Shown: one piece after another, positions 60,409-64,000 of the stretch | Position numbering within the stretch: position 1 is the first letter of the stretch | Layout of the letters: every line of letters begins with the position of its first letter | DNA from: Timema cristinae | Taxonomy: Eukaryota > Arthropoda > Insecta > Phasmatodea > Timematidae | Direction of reading: 5' to 3' | DNA length: 64,000 nt | Assembly: GCA_039000515.1 (NCBI GenBank) | Contig: JBCFYV010000012.1 | Location: 417,001-481,000 of the forward strand | Made by a program: the position numbers and the translations under genes | The notes under the pieces: generated by a model | Told to the model about the DNA's origin: nothing | Seen by the model: only the letters and a program-made list of their open reading frames with translations | Database searches by the model: none

Positions 60409-62365
60409 ATAGGACTGCTCTTAAAATATAGGCCTTTATTAAAACGGCAGTTTTTTTGGAGGCAAATGCAATAGGATAAGATAAAAAATTCTATTTAAGG
60501 AAATGGATGACAAATTATCATGTGATTAAAGGATATGTAGATGAGGCTTAACTTGATGATCAGGGGAAAGTATTAAGTTCAAATCAAGTGATTAGCATTA
60601 ACATTAGTAGGTAAAGAGCGTTTCTTTGGCAAATAAAAATTGTACATGGGTTAAGTAGCCCATCTTTATTTGATCTTATTTAGTTAGTTACTAGATAACT
60701 TTTCTGTTTGAAAATAGGACCTAAAATTCCAGCGTGGCAAAGGACATTTTTATTTGATGTGTTATAATATTTACATTGATAGTTATTAATACAAATAAAA
60801 GGTCTAGTCGTGTGAAACACTGAAACTTTTATACTAGAGGCCCGCAATGGGTTATTTTGCGGCCCACATAGTTACAACTTGTGTGGATAAATCCACGAAA
60901 GCTCCAAGTGATGTTCATGTTTAATTTCTTCCTTATACATCTGCTGTTAATTGACGAATCTAACACAGTATATATTAGTCAAAATATTAATTAATTTGTT
61001 ACTAAAAATGTTAAAATTACTTTTCATTCATAATTAAGTACCGTGTCTGGTTTTTTTCATAGCCTTACAAAACTTAGCAGATTGTAAAGTGGTGCGGGTA
61101 GCTTTAGAATCAATAAAACTAGACAGGCTAAGGTAACCCTGCTAAAGTGTGTGATCTTCACTAGTATTTTTTTCAAACTTACATCGATTTTGCGTGTTAA
61201 CGCCACAAAAGAACACCACTCTTTGCTCGTGCCTGCCCAACTGGCTTGGACGCTTTGTTTGGACCAACGAGTTAATGAGCAGCACTGTGCTCAACTTATT
61301 TTTTAGCACCGTGTCTTACGCTTTATTCCCTCTTAAACTCTTGTTGGAAGCGGCCCTGTGGAGATAGCAGATTCAGATTCTGTCGACAATATACCTTCAA
61401 AATCTAAAGTAGTTCACGCATCCTCCAACTGAAGCACCATGGGCTTCGCAGATCAATCACCTGCTTTTGTGTACCTAATTATGTAGTGGACAGAAACCAA
61501 TTGCCCTTTTTCATGTCTCCAATCGAATGTTAGATAAAGAACACACTCACTGTGATTGATGTCTGTGGTTCAGGTTTAAACGTCTCTTTGGCTCTTCAGG
61601 CCAGTATTTCTAATAATAATGTAAGGTAAGTCCCTTTTATCACCAATTTTGAAAACTTTACTTTTTCTCTTCAATCTTTGCTGAGAACACTGATTTTTTG
61701 TTTGTTACATTTATTGATTGGTTTACCTTGAAAATATTAGCTTTAAGTGATGTCTCTTAGTGGAGGTCTTCATAAAGGTTTCTAGCTTGCTGTTTTAAGC
61801 TTAATTTACCACGTGCGTCTTCCAAATATGTTGAATTTTTTTCTGGAGGCCCTAAAATAGGTTGTGTTTAATGATTTTTTCTTGTACTTCGGGCTTATCC
61901 CTTTCCCACTGACTTATAATCTTTGCTCGTGATTGGAAATCATAAATTCCATATTGCTTTATTATTTTAGGTCGGGCTTTATCCTAAAGAATTAAAATTA
62001 TTTACTTAGAAAGTTGGCCCTCAAGAGGGCCAGTGTGTCAGGTTACTAGACTAAGAGGACGTCCTGGTTAATGTTTTCTCCTTATCCATGGATCAGATAC
62101 ATTTTTTTTGGGGTCAAAGGAAGACCCGATTTTTGAGAGGTTTTTAATATAACGTGTTTGTCCTTAACAGGGCCAGGTGTCTGGATAACGGATTTTTGTA
62201 TCCTGAGAATTTGGGGCTTCTCGCCAGTGATGGATTTGGTATAGAGAGTTTACTATGGGAGGATGGGCATCTCTCAATGCCCTTTATGTTTTGAATGGAC
62301 TTATGTAATTAAGACACTAGTTTATTGGTTATGATGCGTCTAACACTTTTGGTGGAACTCACTCG
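60409..62365. other. intergenic, possible old transposon tract
   Basis: 60835-60880 has gaggcccgcaatgggttatt and ttgcggccc, recalling hAT-type ends. 61200-61620 is less AT-rich and may be decayed coding sequence of an element. No motif is clear enough to name. Confidence 0.3.
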
Positions 62366-62371
62366 TATTGT

Positions 62372-62837
62372 CATGGTAGTTTGGATAACCAAATTGTTCT
62401 GATAATCAAACACAAAACCAAATTTAAGTTTTATAGCTTAAATAATGCTAAGAATAATAATAAAACAATATAGGAAACAACTATGGCAATAAAAAATATA
62501 ATAAACATTGCAAAACATATTTTTATTATTAAATTTTTCAACTTGATACATAGTAGGACTATAATACATCAAATCATAATTAATTACTGTATTACATGTA
62601 AAAAAATTCTTGACGTTTCTTTCTGTAGTGAACAATTAAGATGGCTATTTAAAGTATCGAGAAAAATATGCTAACAAAAGTATTCATGAATTTTTTTTTG
62701 CGCCATTTTTGATTGTCTCTTTTTGGCTGCTAAATCAATCAACCTTTTTAAAAGAAGTTGGGTTGTGCAACTTTCTGTCTGCTTTTCATACCACGCCATT
62801 GCAGTAGTAAGGTTCGGTTAATCGATGTCCTACTGTA
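62372..62837. mobile_element. pogo/Tigger-like MITE remnant
   Basis: The right end reads, inverted, TACAGTAGGACATCGATTAA then CCGAACC, close to Tigger-type ends. The left end ggtagtttggataaccaaat ... gataatcaaac is a decayed counterpart. Limits are tentative. Confidence 0.4.
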
Positions 62838-63083
62838 CTACTTTGTCATTTTGTGCCTATCTTTGGCTATCTCCTTTGTAATAACATCTTTCACCGTTTA
62901 CAGAGTCCTAATCTTTGTTGAATGAAAATTGGATTACTTAAATTATCAGTGCTTTTCCATGTTTTTGTGTAACATTACTGTGGACTGATAATAAGACAAT
63001 GTTATTACCCACCCCTAAACAAATATTCATAGACATCCTGCAATATAAATACCAATAGAACCAGCAAGCTTTAAATATTACCA

Positions 63084-63247
63084 CCCGCCTCGGTGGCGTA
63101 GTTGGCTAATGCACTTGTCGTGTTGAGCTCGACTGCAGAGGACGGGGAGATCGAGGTTCGAATCTGTCGGGTGAACTGGGGTGGTTTTTCCTAAATGGTT
63201 TTCCACTCTCCCTCCACACAAATGCGGGTTCACTTCCTCTAATTCAA
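63084..63247 (+). mobile_element. tRNA-derived SINE, 3'-truncated
   Basis: cctcggtggcgtagttggct A box, gaggttcgaatc B box, body ggtggtttttcctaaatggt and ctccacacaaatgcgggttc. Better preserved in the head than the 17.7-kb copy; stops after cttcctctaatt. Confidence 0.75.
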
Positions 63248-63799
63248 CCTGGAATAAATTTAAAACTGTTTAGTCTGTATTCACAGATGTGAATCTGAGT
63301 GTTGTAAACCATTTAAAAAAGGCTCATTAAGCTCTTTTCAATCTTTGTAATAATTTGGTAATTTAAACTTTTGATCCTTTTGATTTTATTTGATCTTAAT
63401 TCACCACAGTGAATTAGAAACTTGTATATCATTTAGAAAAGTTTCTTTAAATAATAGCAACTATTTTGTTTATTTCATTGGTCTCTTCTACACAAGTTTG
63501 TTATATAATTATAAAAACTTTTGAAAACAAACTGGGCATATAATAAATTGCTAAGATTTATTTATTTTTCAACGCACTTCAACTTGTTTTAATACTGTTT
63601 GTTACTTTGAATAAAATTCAAATATTTCATTAACCTGCAAATGTTTTACTTTTTAATATAATTATTTCCTTTAGACATCACCCCCCTCTTTTTTTATTCT
63701 ATTGTGGCCGTGAGAGTGAGAGAGAGTGAGGCGGTATGTTCCCTGGTAGATTGCGAGATTAGCGCTACCGGGTAACATCAGTATGTATAATTTGTATAT

Positions 63800-64000
63800 A
63801 GCACCCCCCCCCCCTTACTACCCGTTCGGGTTCTACACCTGTGTACTAATTACACTAATGGTCCAGGGAGGAGGTAGGTTTAATTCAGAGGGAAGTGCAC
63901 CCGCAGTTGCATGGAAGGCGAGTGGAAAACCAACCATTAGTGCATCTGAACAGGATCAAACCCTGATTTCCCCTTTTCGGGCAGTTTAGTCCACCACGAG
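63800..64000 (-). mobile_element. tRNA-derived SINE running off the window
   Basis: On minus: cagggtttgatcctg B-box region, ggttggttttccactcgcct body, gtaattagtacacaggtgta and cgaacgggtagtaag tail, all matching the 17.7-kb copy. The head lies beyond 64000. Confidence 0.6.

Overview
The window is a piece of a gene-poor, AT-rich, repeat-laden nuclear genome of an invertebrate animal. Evidence: spliced exons with GT-AG borders and phase-compatible joins, kilobase introns, tRNA-derived SINEs, Penelope-like retroelements, piggyBac, hAT and Harbinger DNA elements, and long satellites. An arthropod or another non-vertebrate metazoan fits; the species cannot be fixed from the sequence alone.

Only one host gene is visible. 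On the + strand, eleven exons between 653 and 56293 encode the C-terminal ~1,227 residues of a WNK (with-no-lysine) protein kinase. The kinase domain lies upstream, outside the window. Diagnostic parts are two RFxV motifs (RFQV, RFSV) that in the family dock onto SPAK/OSR1 kinases, a very large 2,001-nt Pro/Asn/Gln/Ser-rich exon with three RK-(F/L/I)-S-x-P sites, and the family's acidic-plus-coiled-coil segment just before the C-terminus. The gene ends with TGA at 56291-56293 and an AATAAA at 56356.

Nearly everything else is mobile or tandem DNA inside its introns. Layout: 1-2 kb, a SINE split by a hAT MITE; 4.2-8.35 kb, a Penelope-like element (RT plus GIY-YIG pieces) in head-to-head arrangement; 10.2-12.1 kb, the 3' end of a non-LTR retrotransposon whose last coding segment has expanded into a 65-bp array; 17.7 kb, a SINE with target duplication; 22.5-25.8 kb, a dead piggyBac with TTAA duplications and a Harbinger-like MITE nested inside; 28.0-28.4 kb, a 380-bp element carrying a hammerhead ribozyme; 29.1-37.5 kb, a 44-bp satellite with a 7-unit higher-order repeat and a noisy right half; 38.9 kb, a Penelope snap-back insertion 31 bp upstream of a splice acceptor; 44.1-45.7 kb, a 1.6-kb hAT-like element; 45.75-48.3 kb, a cluster of hammerhead-element copies, one split by a TG...CA LTR-like insertion holding a GC-rich 40-bp minisatellite; 51.85-52.13 kb, another hammerhead element with its own target duplication. 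Downstream of the gene are nested MITEs, a Penelope tail, a Tigger-like remnant and SINEs.

The most notable system is the small hammerhead-bearing retroelement family. It has at least four recognisable cores. Two insertions are flanked by 9-10 bp target duplications, one of them apparently shortened at its 5' end. Other copies sit in tandem and inverted arrangements like those of Penelope-like elements. All calls were made by reading; no alignment or structure program was run.
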